Below the pieces are notes generated by a model, which did not search any database, was not told the DNA's origin, and saw only the letters and a program-made list of their open reading frames with translations. 55,426 nt of DNA from an uncultured Alphaproteobacteria bacterium (lineage in GTDB: Bacteria > Pseudomonadota > Alphaproteobacteria > Micropepsales > Micropepsaceae). The position numbers and the translations under genes were made by a program. Of this stretch, positions 26,501 through 35,053 are shown in pieces. The stretch spans positions 1-55,426 of the forward strand of contig CAIOFO010000037.1 of assembly GCA_903857685.1 (NCBI GenBank), in the 5' to 3' direction. Each line of letters begins with the position of its first letter. The first letter of the stretch is position 1.

Positions 26501-26948
26501 GGAGGCGCGCAGCTTTGCCGCCCTCAAGCAATGGGACAATGCGCTGGATCTGATCGCGGTGGACAATGACGCCGACACCAGTCGGCTGCGCGCCGATATC
26601 TACTGGGAAAGCGGCAATTGGGATGTGGCGGGCCAGAAAACCGAAGAGCTGCTCGGCGCCCGCGCCAGCGACGCAGCCCCGCTCAGCGCCGATGAACGCG
26701 CCCAGGTGCTGCGCATGGCGGTGGCCTATTCCCTGGCCAATGACGAAGCCAGCCTGGAACGACTGCGCAAGAATTTCATGTCCAAGATGACGGGCACCCC
26801 CGATGCCAGCGCCTTTGCGGTCCTGTCCCAGAATATCGAACTGCATGGCGTGGCATTCCGCGACGCGGCGCAGCAGATTGCCCAGGTGGACACGCTGGAG
26901 ACTTTCATGAAGGACTTCAGCAAGCGGCATGAAGCGCCGCGCAGCTGA
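23505..26948 (+). CDS. Large periplasmic AMIN-like/TPR protein of the flagellar cluster
   Basis: The 1147-residue product has a signal peptide (MGLIATALLLAASAAHAA). GGAAGGA supports the TTG at 23505; ATG 23526 is the alternative. Residues 30-125 and 150-245 look like two beta-sandwich AMIN-type modules (NGYSRLSFAFAPSG; FTRLVFDWDKDVPYTVFPGAG), and AMIN domains can bind peptidoglycan or localise proteins. A Pro/Ala/Lys linker with APKPDAK-type repeats follows (about 245-370), then a third beta-rich part. The C-terminal 500 residues are tetratricopeptide-like helices. It follows motE by about 100 bases. Related large TPR proteins occur in alphaproteobacterial flagellar clusters, but I know no assigned function. 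Confidence 0.7.
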   Translation: MANTAHRMGLIATALLLAASAAHAADSVSASNQNGYSRLSFAFAPSGQVTAATDGSVLTLSFDRKTTLDPDAIASLMGGAVASVRADADGKTFRFALTQPLKLHQSAAGDHAAVDLAPQNFAGVMPDLPRPVVAAPKPVDAASLPVLTLRSGAYANFTRLVFDWDKDVPYTVFPGAGKMTIKFQAAVRPDLSAIARFQPPWVKNAAWHLEGTSTVVEFETDADSGYHDFKDGTKIVLDILAPKTDASAYAPPGTAKPQATAIKTGASDAQAAAISDTAKQLQSPAKPDDAKPADKLAAAAPKPDAKLAAAAPKPDAKPDAKAATAPPQPLLPKPDPKVAASKTAAAKPPAPAPAATAPAAAPAATQITESTVTPTGVILNFKGANNHPAAVFVRGLTAWIVLEDAANLDAAALKATLGAFAGGIEASSSPGVSILRITLKQPAPIAALDNGADLKVVIGNKTGMTPVSLGFAREQDDPHRAALTTFLPRADKSFALTDPATGDILTVIPGASGYAMLDQRVYAEFAALPTASGLVITPYTDDLVISVAGTRIRIARPGGLSLTPPQTASGQTPQAMAQALSEPTFIDFAAWGQMTGGSFLATERRLSQSVARLPAGTANHARLELARFYLANRFASEALGLINLMQAQDPSLNGDAQLAMMRASADYMMGRYQAAHNDLAGGAFDFNPHAALWRGLTEAALENWRTAHDDLVLAGPVLKRYPADWQARARLADADAALGIGRLELADAALTHMPRDLSRGDALEADLVRARIQATTGNYAKSVPLFASVQNGSDERLAAQAIYYQVDAGLNAHAIKPAKAIDVLERLRFRWRGDALEMKTLRRLAGLYFAGNQYHEGLKTLRVATQNFQNNDAARAAQDDMRAAFANLYLKGGADKIAPVEQLALFYDNVDLTPIGSDGDEMIRRIADRLVSVDLLEPAATLLAYQVDKRLDGVAKAEVSTRLAAIYLMDHKPQNAINTLHDSQITGLPEEAIHERLLLEARSFAALKQWDNALDLIAVDNDADTSRLRADIYWESGNWDVAGQKTEELLGARASDAAPLSADERAQVLRMAVAYSLANDEASLERLRKNFMSKMTGTPDASAFAVLSQNIELHGVAFRDAAQQIAQVDTLETFMKDFSKRHEAPRS

Positions 26949-26960
26949 GACCTTGCTGCG

Positions 26961-27767
26961 CTAAACTTCGCCCAGCCAGGCCAGCGCCCGCGCCGCGACC
27001 TCTTCCCAGCCCGGTTCGCCGATCAGCCAATGGCTCATGCCGGGAATATTCTCAAAGGTGGCCCGCTCCCGGTATAGCGCGGCGATGCGCTCCACCGTGC
27101 CGGGCGGATTGACCCGGTCTTCGCTGCCCGCCAGCACCAGCAGCGGACAGGCGACCTTGCGGGCATCCACTTCACTGGCGCGGCCCATATCCAGCCCCCA
27201 ATGCATGATCTCGAAGGTGGCGCGGCCCGATTCCGGGACAAAGCGCGCGAACATCGCCTCGCGCTCGGGCGGCGGCACACGGTCGAGGGAATAGTGACCG
27301 GCGACATGCTGGTCGGGCTTGAGGATGGAATTCCAGAATCCCACATTCAGCAGCATGGCCTGGGCGCTGGCGATCTCAAGCAACGAGGCGGGCGGCACGC
27401 CCCAGGGCGCCGATGGCGCCAGAAGGATCACGGCGTGAACATCGTCGCGGCGCGCCGCCAGCATCTGCGCCAGCAACCCGCCCATGGAATGGCCGACCAT
27501 GATGCAGGGCGTGTCCAGGCTGTCGAGGAAAGCCTCCAAATCGGCGGCATAGTCGGTCAGGCTGGTCTGTCCCAGCTCCGCCGGAGGCTTCTGTTTGTCA
27601 TGATGGCGCAGGCTGGGGACATGCACCTCATAGCCCTCGTCGCGGAATTTTTTGGCGAAGCCGTCCAGCGACCAGGGCCCGACAAAGGCACCATGAATCA
27701 TCACCACCGGCGGCTTGCCCCTTTTCGGGGCGCCGCCCGGCGCCGCGGATTTTTTCTTCGCGCTCAT
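26961..27767 (-). CDS. Alpha/beta hydrolase
   Basis: The 268-residue product has ATG at 27767, overlapping the rppH stop (ATGA). The oxyanion HG motif is VVMIHGAFVGPWS. The nucleophile is Ser94 in VGHSMGGLLAQ, the acid is the Asp in LAGSEDRVNPPG, and the histidine is in NIPGMSHWLIGEPGWEE. The basic start (MSAKKKSAAPGGAPKRGK) is not a signal peptide, so the enzyme is cytoplasmic. Substrate unknown. It converges with the large TPR gene. Confidence 0.85.
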   Translation of the reverse strand: MSAKKKSAAPGGAPKRGKPPVVMIHGAFVGPWSLDGFAKKFRDEGYEVHVPSLRHHDKQKPPAELGQTSLTDYAADLEAFLDSLDTPCIMVGHSMGGLLAQMLAARRDDVHAVILLAPSAPWGVPPASLLEIASAQAMLLNVGFWNSILKPDQHVAGHYSLDRVPPPEREAMFARFVPESGRATFEIMHWGLDMGRASEVDARKVACPLLVLAGSEDRVNPPGTVERIAALYRERATFENIPGMSHWLIGEPGWEEVAARALAWLGEV

Positions 27768-28240
27768 GATTTCCGCGCCAATCCGCGAAAGGTGGCGATG
27801 ACCTTGGCATAGGTATCGCGCTTGAAGGGCACGATCATGCGCGGCAGCGCTTCCATGTCCACCCATTTCCAGTCCGCGAATTCCGGCTCATGGGTGTGAA
27901 GATCAATGTCGCCGTCGCCGCCCAGGAACCGCAGGGCGAACCATTTCTGGCGCTGGCCGCGATACTTGCCGTGAAAGGCGATGCCCACCAGATGCGCCGG
28001 CAAGTCATAGGTCAGCCAGTTCTCCATCTCGCCGATGATCTCGGCCTTGTCGGTGCCGGTCTCTTCCTTCAGCTCGCGCATCACCGCGGCGCGCGGCTCC
28101 TCCCCGTCGTCAATGCCGCCCTGCGGCATCTGCCAGCCTTCCACGGTCTGGTCGATCCGCTTGCCGACAAAAATCTGGCCGCTTGCGTTGAGCAGCATCA
28201 GGCCCACGCAGGGGCGATAGGGAAGATCGGAAGGTGCCAT
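27764..28240 (-). CDS. rppH: RNA pyrophosphohydrolase RppH (Nudix)
   Basis: The 158-residue enzyme removes pyrophosphate from 5'-triphosphate RNA, starting decay of many mRNAs; alphaproteobacterial homologues also cleave dinucleoside polyphosphates. The Nudix box GGIDDGEEPRAAVMRELKEETG is complete. YRPCVGLMLLN at the start and GWQMPQGGID are typical of RppH. It lies 12 bases after the deacetylase-like gene and overlaps the hydrolase gene by four bases. Confidence 0.93.
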   Translation of the reverse strand: MAPSDLPYRPCVGLMLLNASGQIFVGKRIDQTVEGWQMPQGGIDDGEEPRAAVMRELKEETGTDKAEIIGEMENWLTYDLPAHLVGIAFHGKYRGQRQKWFALRFLGGDGDIDLHTHEPEFADWKWVDMEALPRMIVPFKRDTYAKVIATFRGLARKS

Positions 28241-28252
28241 TTTTTTGCGCGC

Positions 28253-29299
28253 TTATTGTTTAGGCGCGCTCACTATGGCTGAGACGGGGACAAGAACAAA
28301 CCCCCTTCCCGCAAGGGTCTTGGACCAGGCGGCGATGCGCTCGACCGTGACGGGATAGAGAAAGCTGGAGCCGATGGCGCTGCCATGGGCGCGGGCTTCA
28401 TCTTCCAGCGCCGACAAATGACGGTCTATTTCCAGCGCGGTCTGGATTCCGTCAAGTGTCTCATTGGACTGGGCAAAGGCCGTTGCGGTGGCGCCGGCCA
28501 CCTGGGGCGCGGCCGACTGGGCGCTGGCGCCATTGTCGTAGAAGTAAAGCCCGCGCCGCGCCAGATAGGTCATGGCGGGCGACAGCACGTCGGAATCGGA
28601 CAGAAAGCGCTGGCCAAGAAGATTGGTAATGCCGGCATAACCGGTAAAGCGCGACAGATTCCAGGTCAGCCGCTGCAAATTGGATTCCTCGTCAACCCCG
28701 GCGCGCAGCGTGTGGGGACCCGGATCGCTGTCGGGAAAATCGAACGGCTCCATCGGCACTTCCAGCAGCACTTCATGGCCGAACTGGCGTGCCTCATTCA
28801 CCCAATGCTGCACATCGCCGGCATAAGGCGCAAAGCCCAGCGTCACGCCGGGCGGCAGGCTGGCCAGTGCAGCCGTGGTCGCCTTGGCGCTGATGCCAAG
28901 GCCGGAGACCACGATGGCGATGCGCAGCTTGCCCGGCGCCGCAGGCGCGGCGTAGGCCGTCATGGGCTTCCTGCCGTCATCGGCAATGCGCGGCAGCGGG
29001 CCCATGGGAGAATTTTCAATCAGCGCCGGATCGGCGACCAGCGCGGTCCCTGCGAACACCGCCTTGTCGATCACCACGGGCGGAGGCAGCGCCTCGGCGC
29101 TTGCGGTAATCGGCAGCGCGGTTCTTGCGTCCAGCGGGGTGGAAAGATCCAGCACCACTTCGGGCCGATGGACCTTGCCCAGCAAGGTGATGACCAGGGC
29201 GCCTGCGGTCAGGCTGCAAAAGAAAAAGGCCGTGGCGAATGCCAGCGCGCGCGCCGCCCGGGGGCTGCGTATTTCCTCATTGAAGGCAGCATCAGCCAT
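28253..29299 (-). CDS. Divergent polysaccharide deacetylase family protein (YibQ-like)
   Basis: The 348-residue product starts at ATG 29299 and has one N-terminal membrane helix (about residues 18-40) with a long linker. The domain begins RIAIVVSGLGISAKATTAALASLPPGVTLGFAPY, the YibQ-type pattern of the divergent polysaccharide deacetylase family. The family commonly sits next to ctpA and envC, as here, and is thought to work on envelope polysaccharide during division. The exact reaction is not known. A CtrA-like box (29323-29338) lies just upstream. Confidence 0.85.
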   Translation of the reverse strand: MADAAFNEEIRSPRAARALAFATAFFFCSLTAGALVITLLGKVHRPEVVLDLSTPLDARTALPITASAEALPPPVVIDKAVFAGTALVADPALIENSPMGPLPRIADDGRKPMTAYAAPAAPGKLRIAIVVSGLGISAKATTAALASLPPGVTLGFAPYAGDVQHWVNEARQFGHEVLLEVPMEPFDFPDSDPGPHTLRAGVDEESNLQRLTWNLSRFTGYAGITNLLGQRFLSDSDVLSPAMTYLARRGLYFYDNGASAQSAAPQVAGATATAFAQSNETLDGIQTALEIDRHLSALEDEARAHGSAIGSSFLYPVTVERIAAWSKTLAGRGFVLVPVSAIVSAPKQ

Positions 29300-29322
29300 G
29301 GGCAAAAGTTAACGGGCCATGG

Positions 29323-29338
29323 TTACGGGGTCGTTAAC
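29323..29338 (-). promoter_or_regulatory. CtrA-box-like site before the yibQ-like gene
   Basis: On plus it reads TTAC-GGGGTCG-TTAAC, one mismatch from TTAA-N7-TTAAC. A further GTTAAC half site lies at 29309-29314. The site is 24-39 bases upstream of the minus-strand ATG. Confidence 0.4.
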
Positions 29339-29355
29339 AGCTGGCCGCGCTAATG

Positions 29356-29384
29356 AAAAAGGCGCCGGAATCCGGCGCCTTTTT
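29356..29384. terminator. Bidirectional terminator after ctpA
   Basis: AAAAAGGCGCCGG pairs with CCGGCGCCTTTTT around AAT, a 13-base stem with A and T tracts on both sides. It lies 31 bases beyond the ctpA stop on minus. Confidence 0.9.
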
Positions 29385-29415
29385 GCTGATTTTGGTCTCT
29401 TACCGCGCCGGTGCC

Positions 29416-30717
29416 CTACTGGGCAGGCGTGGGGGCGGCGCCGGCCGAAGCCACCGTCATCTTTCCATGCAGCAGATCCAAAGCATAGGAAAGCTGGAAG
29501 TCGTCAAACTTCTTGCCCGGTGCGGGCTGGATCACCGGACCGGCCTTCTTGGCCACCGGCTCTCCCACCAGATGGCCCGGCAGATCGGCCTCCGAAGGCC
29601 GCGCGATCTTGGGGATATTGGCTTCGTCGCCCTGCGCCACCGCGATATCGGGAACGATGCCCTGGGCCTGGATGGAATGGCCCGACGGCGTGAAGTAGCG
29701 CGCCGTGGTCAGGCGCAGGGCCCCGCCGCCTTCGCCCAGCGGAATGATGGTCTGCACCGAGCCTTTGCCAAAGCTGGTCATGCCGATGATGGTAGCGCGC
29801 TTGTGATCCTGCAGCGCGCCCGAGACGATTTCCGAGGCCGATGCGGTGCCGGCGTTGATCAGCACCACCACCGGCTTGCCATCGGTGATATCGCCGCCCT
29901 TGGCGTCATAACGCTGGGTGTCTTCGGGATGGCGGCCGCGGGTGGAGACCACCTCGCCGCCGGTGAGAAAATCATCCGAGACCTGGATCGCCTGGTCCAG
30001 CAAGCCGCCCGGATTGTTGCGCAGGTCCAGGACATAGCCCTTGATGCCCGGACCGATCTGCTTCTTGAGATCGCGCACGCCCTTTTCCAGGCCGGAGGCG
30101 GTCTGCTCGTTAAAGCCGGGCATGCGGATATAGCCGATATCGCCTTCACGCCGCCAGGTGGTGGCGTCCACCGCCACGGTGGCGCGCTCCAGCGTAACAT
30201 CGAAGGGCTTTTTCTCGCCTTCGCGCAGCACGGTGAGCGTGATCTTGGCGCCGACGGGACCGCGCATCTTGTCAATGGCATCGTTCAGCGCCATGCCCTG
30301 AATCGAAGTGCCGTCAATCGCGGCGATGCGGTCGCCCGACTTGATGCCGGCCTTGGCGGCGGGCGTGCCGTCGATCGGCGAGATCACCTTGATGAGGCCG
30401 TCTTCCTGAGTCACTTCGATGCCGACGCCGCCAAACTGGCCATGGGTGGTGATCTGCATGTCGCCATAGGACTTGGAGTCCATATAGCTGGAATGGGGAT
30501 CGAGATTGGAGACCATGCCCTGGATCGCGGCATTGATCAGTTCGCTGTCCTGCACCGGGCGGACATAATTGGCGCGCACCCGTTCAAAGGCATCGGAAAA
30601 CAGGTCGAGCTGGCGATAGGCGCTTGTATCATTGGCGCCGTGCGCAGCCGACACCACGCCCAGCGCCAGGCCGAATCCGGCGAACATACCCACACCGACC
30701 AGAGCAAACCGTTTCAT
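29416..30717 (-). CDS. ctpA: Carboxy-terminal processing protease (S41 family)
   Basis: The 433-residue serine protease starts with a signal peptide (MKRFALVGVGMFAGFGLALGVVSAAHG). A PDZ domain (about residues 85-165, FGGVGIEVTQEDGLIKVISPIDG) selects C-terminal tails. The catalytic serine lies in INAGTASASEIVSGAL and the lysine in TSFGKGSVQTIIPL. In alphaproteobacteria this protease sits next to envC and gpmI, as here, and matures periplasmic proteins or tunes cell-wall hydrolases. Its ATG overlaps the envC-like stop. Confidence 0.95.
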   Translation of the reverse strand: MKRFALVGVGMFAGFGLALGVVSAAHGANDTSAYRQLDLFSDAFERVRANYVRPVQDSELINAAIQGMVSNLDPHSSYMDSKSYGDMQITTHGQFGGVGIEVTQEDGLIKVISPIDGTPAAKAGIKSGDRIAAIDGTSIQGMALNDAIDKMRGPVGAKITLTVLREGEKKPFDVTLERATVAVDATTWRREGDIGYIRMPGFNEQTASGLEKGVRDLKKQIGPGIKGYVLDLRNNPGGLLDQAIQVSDDFLTGGEVVSTRGRHPEDTQRYDAKGGDITDGKPVVVLINAGTASASEIVSGALQDHKRATIIGMTSFGKGSVQTIIPLGEGGGALRLTTARYFTPSGHSIQAQGIVPDIAVAQGDEANIPKIARPSEADLPGHLVGEPVAKKAGPVIQPAPGKKFDDFQLSYALDLLHGKMTVASAGAAPTPAQ

Positions 30718-32015
30718 GTTTTCTTCGCCTTCCGCAATGCGAGCATTAACCAGGGCTCCGGATCGAGCCCTTTGCCGTTCTGGCGAAGCTCGAAATAAAG
30801 CCGCGTCTCCGAACCGGGGGGCATGATGCCCACGGGTTCGCCGGCGAGTAATTCGTCCCCTGGCCGGACGGTGACCTGCCCCAAACCGGCCAGCACAATA
30901 TCGTAGCCAGTGGTTATCTCCAGGATCAAGACCTGACCCTCCTTATGGTAAGGACCGGCGAAAAGAATTTTGCCGTCGGAAGGCGCGATCACCTGCGCGC
31001 CGGGCAGGGTTGCATAGGTAAGACCGGGATTTTTGTCGCTTTCCGGGCCTGCCGGGAGCGGAGTTCCAGCCACCGGCTCCCGCAACGAAGCTTTTGCCAA
31101 TACTGAATAATTTTTAAGGCCGGAACCCGACGGCGCCGTCACGGTCACGATACTGGCCTCGGCCGGGCCGGGCTCGGCCTTGCGCAGCGCATTTACCCTG
31201 GTCACCAGCGCGGCGAAATCAGCGGCCTGGCGCGCCACCTGGTCAAGCCGGGTCGCCAGCGTGGCTGTGAAATCGGCGGCGCCCGCCGCTTCGCGATCTT
31301 TTTGCGCGACAAGTGCTTCCAGATCGGAATGTGCCTTGGCCAGCGCCGCCGCATTCAGGATGGCATCGTTGCGCCGCGCGATCAGGGCGGCGCGGGTGGA
31401 TTTGAGTTTTTCAATGCGGCGGGCCAGTGCCGCCGCCCTGGCATAGACCGGCGGCAGCGATGCGCCCACCAGCATGGCGCCGCGCGCCGCCGCCAGGGCA
31501 TCGTCGGGCCTGACCGCCAGCGCCGGCGGCATGTCGTGTTGCAGCCGTTCCAGAATCGCCAGGAGGCGCGTCACCGAAACGCGGTCCGCCGCGAAGCCGC
31601 TGGCCAGTGCCTCGTCCTGCGCCTGCAGCTGCGCAATCTGGTCCGCCAGCACGGACTGGTCGCGTTCCAGGCCCTGGATGCGCGCGGCCGTGGCGATCAA
31701 TTTCTGGCGCAGCGCCGCCGCTTCGGACGCCAGCGCCTCGCTCTTTGCCTTGGCGCCGGCAAGCACGGGACGGCTTTTGGCAAGTTCTTCCTTGAGGGCG
31801 CCGAGCTGCTGCTGGCTGGATGGCAGCGTCGCCAGGCTTGCACCCGGCAAGGCATGACTGAGATCCATGGGCGCTTCCGGTGGCGTCGCACTGTCGGATT
31901 TTTGCGCCGGACGCGGATGCAGCGTCATCGCCACTGTCACCCGGTCCGCGGCGGACGCAGAAGCGGCGAAGGTCATGGCCGCAAGCATCACAAGATATTT
32001 TCCCGGCCGGTTCAG
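30714..32015 (-). CDS. EnvC-like murein hydrolase activator with degenerate LytM domain
   Basis: The protein has long coiled coils (about residues 60-290) and a C-terminal M23/LytM fold (VIAPSDGKILFAGPYHKEGQVLILEITTGYDI to RLYFELRQNGKGLDPEPW). The zinc ligands are lost: the usual HLHFE is RLYFE, and the HG and YAHL positions have no His. It should therefore activate amidases, as E. coli EnvC does, rather than cut wall. No good ATG or GTG begins a complete signal peptide. A CTG at 32015 gives LNRPGKYLVMLAAMTFAASASA, has AAGGA six bases upstream, and overlaps the gpmI TGA as CTGA. If CTG is not used, GTG 31991 or ATG 31988 is the start. Confidence 0.85.
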   Translation of the reverse strand: MNRPGKYLVMLAAMTFAASASAADRVTVAMTLHPRPAQKSDSATPPEAPMDLSHALPGASLATLPSSQQQLGALKEELAKSRPVLAGAKAKSEALASEAAALRQKLIATAARIQGLERDQSVLADQIAQLQAQDEALASGFAADRVSVTRLLAILERLQHDMPPALAVRPDDALAAARGAMLVGASLPPVYARAAALARRIEKLKSTRAALIARRNDAILNAAALAKAHSDLEALVAQKDREAAGAADFTATLATRLDQVARQAADFAALVTRVNALRKAEPGPAEASIVTVTAPSGSGLKNYSVLAKASLREPVAGTPLPAGPESDKNPGLTYATLPGAQVIAPSDGKILFAGPYHKEGQVLILEITTGYDIVLAGLGQVTVRPGDELLAGEPVGIMPPGSETRLYFELRQNGKGLDPEPWLMLALRKAKKT

Positions 32016-33565
32016 GCGTTTTCCTTTTTGGCGGGCGCGCCGGTGAGCAGGGAATGGCCGGTCATGGACGCGGGCTTTTCAAGTCCCATCAGCGTCAACA
32101 CCGTGGGCGCGATATCGGCGAGGCGGCCATTTTCCAGTTTCGCACCCGCCGGCGCTCCCAGCACGATGATGGGCACATCGAATGTCGTGTGGGCGGTGAA
32201 GGGCTCGCCGGTTTCCTGGTCCCTCATCAGCTCGATATTGCCGTGATCGGCGGTGAGCAACATGAAGCCGCCCGCCTGGTTGATCGCGGCAATCAGGCGA
32301 CCCAGGCATTCGTCAATCGTGTCCACCGCCTTGATGGCGGCGCTCATGATGCCGGTATGGCCCACCATGTCGGGATTGGCGTAATTGCAGACAATCAAAT
32401 CGTATTTTCCCGATGCGATGGCTTCCACCAGTTTATCGGTCACCTGATAGGCGCTCATTTCGGGCTTGTGGTCGTAGGTGGAAACCTTGGGGCTGGGCAC
32501 CAGGATGCGGTCTTCCCCGGCAAATGGCTCCTCGCGCCCGGCATTCAGGAAAAATGTGACATGGGCATATTTTTCGGTTTCGGCAATGCGCAGCTGTTTG
32601 AGGTGATGCTCGGCCATCACCTCGCCCAGGGTTTCGCGGATATCCTGCGCCGGGAACAGCGCCGCCATCATTCCATTCAGTTCTTCGGAATATTCGGTCA
32701 TGCCTGCGGCGGCGGAGAGCTTCACCACCCGCTCGCGCACGAGATCGGGAAAATCCTCCTGCAGCAACGCCAGGGAAATTTCGCGCGCACGGTCGGCGCG
32801 GAAATTGGCGAACAGCAGACTGTCACCATCCGCCATGCCGGCATAATCGCCCAGCACCGCCGGCACCAGGAATTCATCGCCCAGATCGTCCGCGTAGGAA
32901 GCGTCCAGCGCGGCAAAGACATCGTCAAAGCGCCGGGCCGAAGCGTCCACCAGCGCGGCATAGCATTTGCCCACCCGGTCCCAGCGCCTGTCGCGGTCCA
33001 TGGCGTAATAACGTCCGGAAACACTGGCCAACCGGACGCCGGGGCGGCCCTCAATGTCCCCCAGGAATTTCTCCAGAAATCCGCGCGCGCTGCGCGGCGG
33101 GGTGTCGCGCCCGTCCAGAAACGCATGCACCAGCACCGGCAAGCCGGCCGCCGAGAGGATCTTCACCAGCGCCGCCATGTGATCCTGATGCGAGTGAACG
33201 CCGCCGGGCGACAGCAGCCCCATCAGGTGCACGCCGCCATTGGCGGCCCTGGTCTTGGCGATCAACGCTTGCAGCGCCGGGCGCGTCGCCAGCGTGCCGT
33301 CTTCGATGGCCGAATCAATGCGCGGCAGGTCCTGCGCCACCACCCGGCCCGCGCCGATATTCATGTGACCGACTTCGGAATTGCCCATCTGGCCCGTGGG
33401 CAGGCCCACGGCGCGGCCCGAGGTCTGCAACAGAGCATGCGGACACTCGGCCAGCAGACTGGTGTAATTGGGGGTGCGGGCGGCGGCGATGGCATTGTCG
33501 GCGGGGTCGGCGCGCCAGCCCCAGCCATCGAGAATGCAAAGCAGAGCGGGTCTGGATCGGGCCAT
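32012..33565 (-). CDS. gpmI: 2,3-bisphosphoglycerate-independent phosphoglycerate mutase
   Basis: The 517-residue length is usual for this manganese-dependent glycolytic enzyme, which interconverts 3- and 2-phosphoglycerate. The N-terminus LLCILDGWGWR carries the first metal-binding Asp. The phosphorylated serine lies in QMGNSEVGHMNIGAGR. Later metal ligands are seen in NYANPDMVGHTG and LTADHGNIELM. It is the first gene of the minus run gpmI-envC-ctpA, a common alphaproteobacterial order. It is divergent from the MFS gene. Confidence 0.96.
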   Translation of the reverse strand: MARSRPALLCILDGWGWRADPADNAIAAARTPNYTSLLAECPHALLQTSGRAVGLPTGQMGNSEVGHMNIGAGRVVAQDLPRIDSAIEDGTLATRPALQALIAKTRAANGGVHLMGLLSPGGVHSHQDHMAALVKILSAAGLPVLVHAFLDGRDTPPRSARGFLEKFLGDIEGRPGVRLASVSGRYYAMDRDRRWDRVGKCYAALVDASARRFDDVFAALDASYADDLGDEFLVPAVLGDYAGMADGDSLLFANFRADRAREISLALLQEDFPDLVRERVVKLSAAAGMTEYSEELNGMMAALFPAQDIRETLGEVMAEHHLKQLRIAETEKYAHVTFFLNAGREEPFAGEDRILVPSPKVSTYDHKPEMSAYQVTDKLVEAIASGKYDLIVCNYANPDMVGHTGIMSAAIKAVDTIDECLGRLIAAINQAGGFMLLTADHGNIELMRDQETGEPFTAHTTFDVPIIVLGAPAGAKLENGRLADIAPTVLTLMGLEKPASMTGHSLLTGAPAKKENA

Positions 33566-33695
33566 TCAAGGATCCTGAATTACGTGGGCTGACCATAGAA
33601 ATGCGCGGGCTGTCTGTCCACGCCATGCCGGGCTTGAGAAGCAGGCATGCACCGGAAAGACAAGCTTTTTCCCATGGCTTCGCTAGGCTGGCGGG

Positions 33696-34964
33696 ATGAA
33701 ACGGGGCTTTCTCAATTTCCATCACGCCATCCCTGTCGTGGGCGTGGTGTTCCTGGCCTTGCTGGCTGCCGCCGGCGTGCGCTCCACGCCCGCGGTGCTG
33801 ATGGTGCCCTGGGGCAATGCTTTCGGCTGGTCGCGCGGCGTCATCAGCTTTGCCGCCGCCACCGGCATATTCCTGTTCGGTTTCACGGGGCCTTTCGCGG
33901 CGGCGGCGATGCAGCGTTTCGGCGTGCGCCGTACCGTTCTGTTTGCCCTGGGCCTGATGAGCGCATCGGCGCTTTGCAGCCTGGCCATGACACAGCCCTG
34001 GCAACTCATCCTCAGCTGGGGCCTGGTGTCGGGAATCGGCAGCGGCTGTGTCGCGGGCGTGCTGTCGGCCACCATCGTCAATCGCTGGTTTGTCACCAAT
34101 CGCGGGCTGGTGATGGGCGTGCTGGCCGCCTCCACTTCCACCGGCACGCTGATTTTCTTTCCCGCTTTTTCGGCCATCGAGGAATGGGGCGGCTGGAAAC
34201 CGGTGGTGATGACGGTCGCACTGGGCCTGACGGTGCTGATTCCACTGGTGTACTTTTTCCTGCCGGAATGGCCGGGCGATGTCGGCGCCGTGCCGTTCGG
34301 CGCCGGCGCCGACCACCCCGTGCCGGTTCCGTCTCGCGAAAGTCCGCTGACCATGGCTTTCGGCGGCCTGCGAGACGGCCTAAAGAATCGCGACTTCTGG
34401 CTGCTGGCAGGCACCTTCTTTGTCTGCGGCTTCACCACCAACGGTCTGGTCGGCACCCACATGATCGCTCTGTGCGGCGATCACGGCATGGATGCGGTGG
34501 CGGCAGGCAGCCTGTTGGCGATGATGGGATTCTGCGACCTGATCGGCACCACCGCCAGCGGCTGGCTGACCGACCGGGTTGATCCGCGCAAGCTGCTGTT
34601 CGCCTATTACGGCTTGCGCGGATTGTCGCTGATCTATCTGCCCTTCGCCGATTTCACCTTTCGCGGCCTGTCGCTATTTGCGGTGTTCTATGGCCTGGAC
34701 TGGATTGCCACCGTGCCGCCCACCCTGGCGCTGGCCAATAAAGTGTTCGGCCAGAACCGCGCTCCGGTCATTTTCGGCTGGATCTTTGCCAGCCATCAGG
34801 TTGGAGCAGCCAGCGCCGCCTTCCTGGCCGGCCTGTCGCGCAGCGCTAACGGCTCCTATCTCCAGGCCTTTGTCGTCGCCGGCTTTGTCGGCATTGCCGC
34901 CGCCTTCATGGCGCTGCCGATCGGCAGGCAAGCCCCCTCACCCATGCCCGCGCCAGCGGGCTAA
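33696..34964 (+). CDS. MFS transporter (monocarboxylate/OFA-like)
   Basis: The 422-residue product has about 12 membrane helices in two halves. The loop after helix 6 is hydrophilic (DVGAVPFGAGADHPVPVPS). SASALCSLAMTQPWQLILSWGLVSGIGSG and the helix-8/9 loop DRVDPRKLLFAYYGLRG are typical of major facilitator proteins. A monocarboxylate- or oxalate:formate-like group is my impression only; the substrate is not readable. It stands alone between gpmI and the flgI block. Confidence 0.85.
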   Translation: MKRGFLNFHHAIPVVGVVFLALLAAAGVRSTPAVLMVPWGNAFGWSRGVISFAAATGIFLFGFTGPFAAAAMQRFGVRRTVLFALGLMSASALCSLAMTQPWQLILSWGLVSGIGSGCVAGVLSATIVNRWFVTNRGLVMGVLAASTSTGTLIFFPAFSAIEEWGGWKPVVMTVALGLTVLIPLVYFFLPEWPGDVGAVPFGAGADHPVPVPSRESPLTMAFGGLRDGLKNRDFWLLAGTFFVCGFTTNGLVGTHMIALCGDHGMDAVAAGSLLAMMGFCDLIGTTASGWLTDRVDPRKLLFAYYGLRGLSLIYLPFADFTFRGLSLFAVFYGLDWIATVPPTLALANKVFGQNRAPVIFGWIFASHQVGAASAAFLAGLSRSANGSYLQAFVVAGFVGIAAAFMALPIGRQAPSPMPAPAG

Positions 34965-35053
34965 TGGGAACGGTGCGGGTCCATAGGTCTTGAGCGACAG
35001 CGAAAGACGCGCATGGACGCGCCCGCGCTGCGAAGGGGCAAAAAAGCCCGGCA

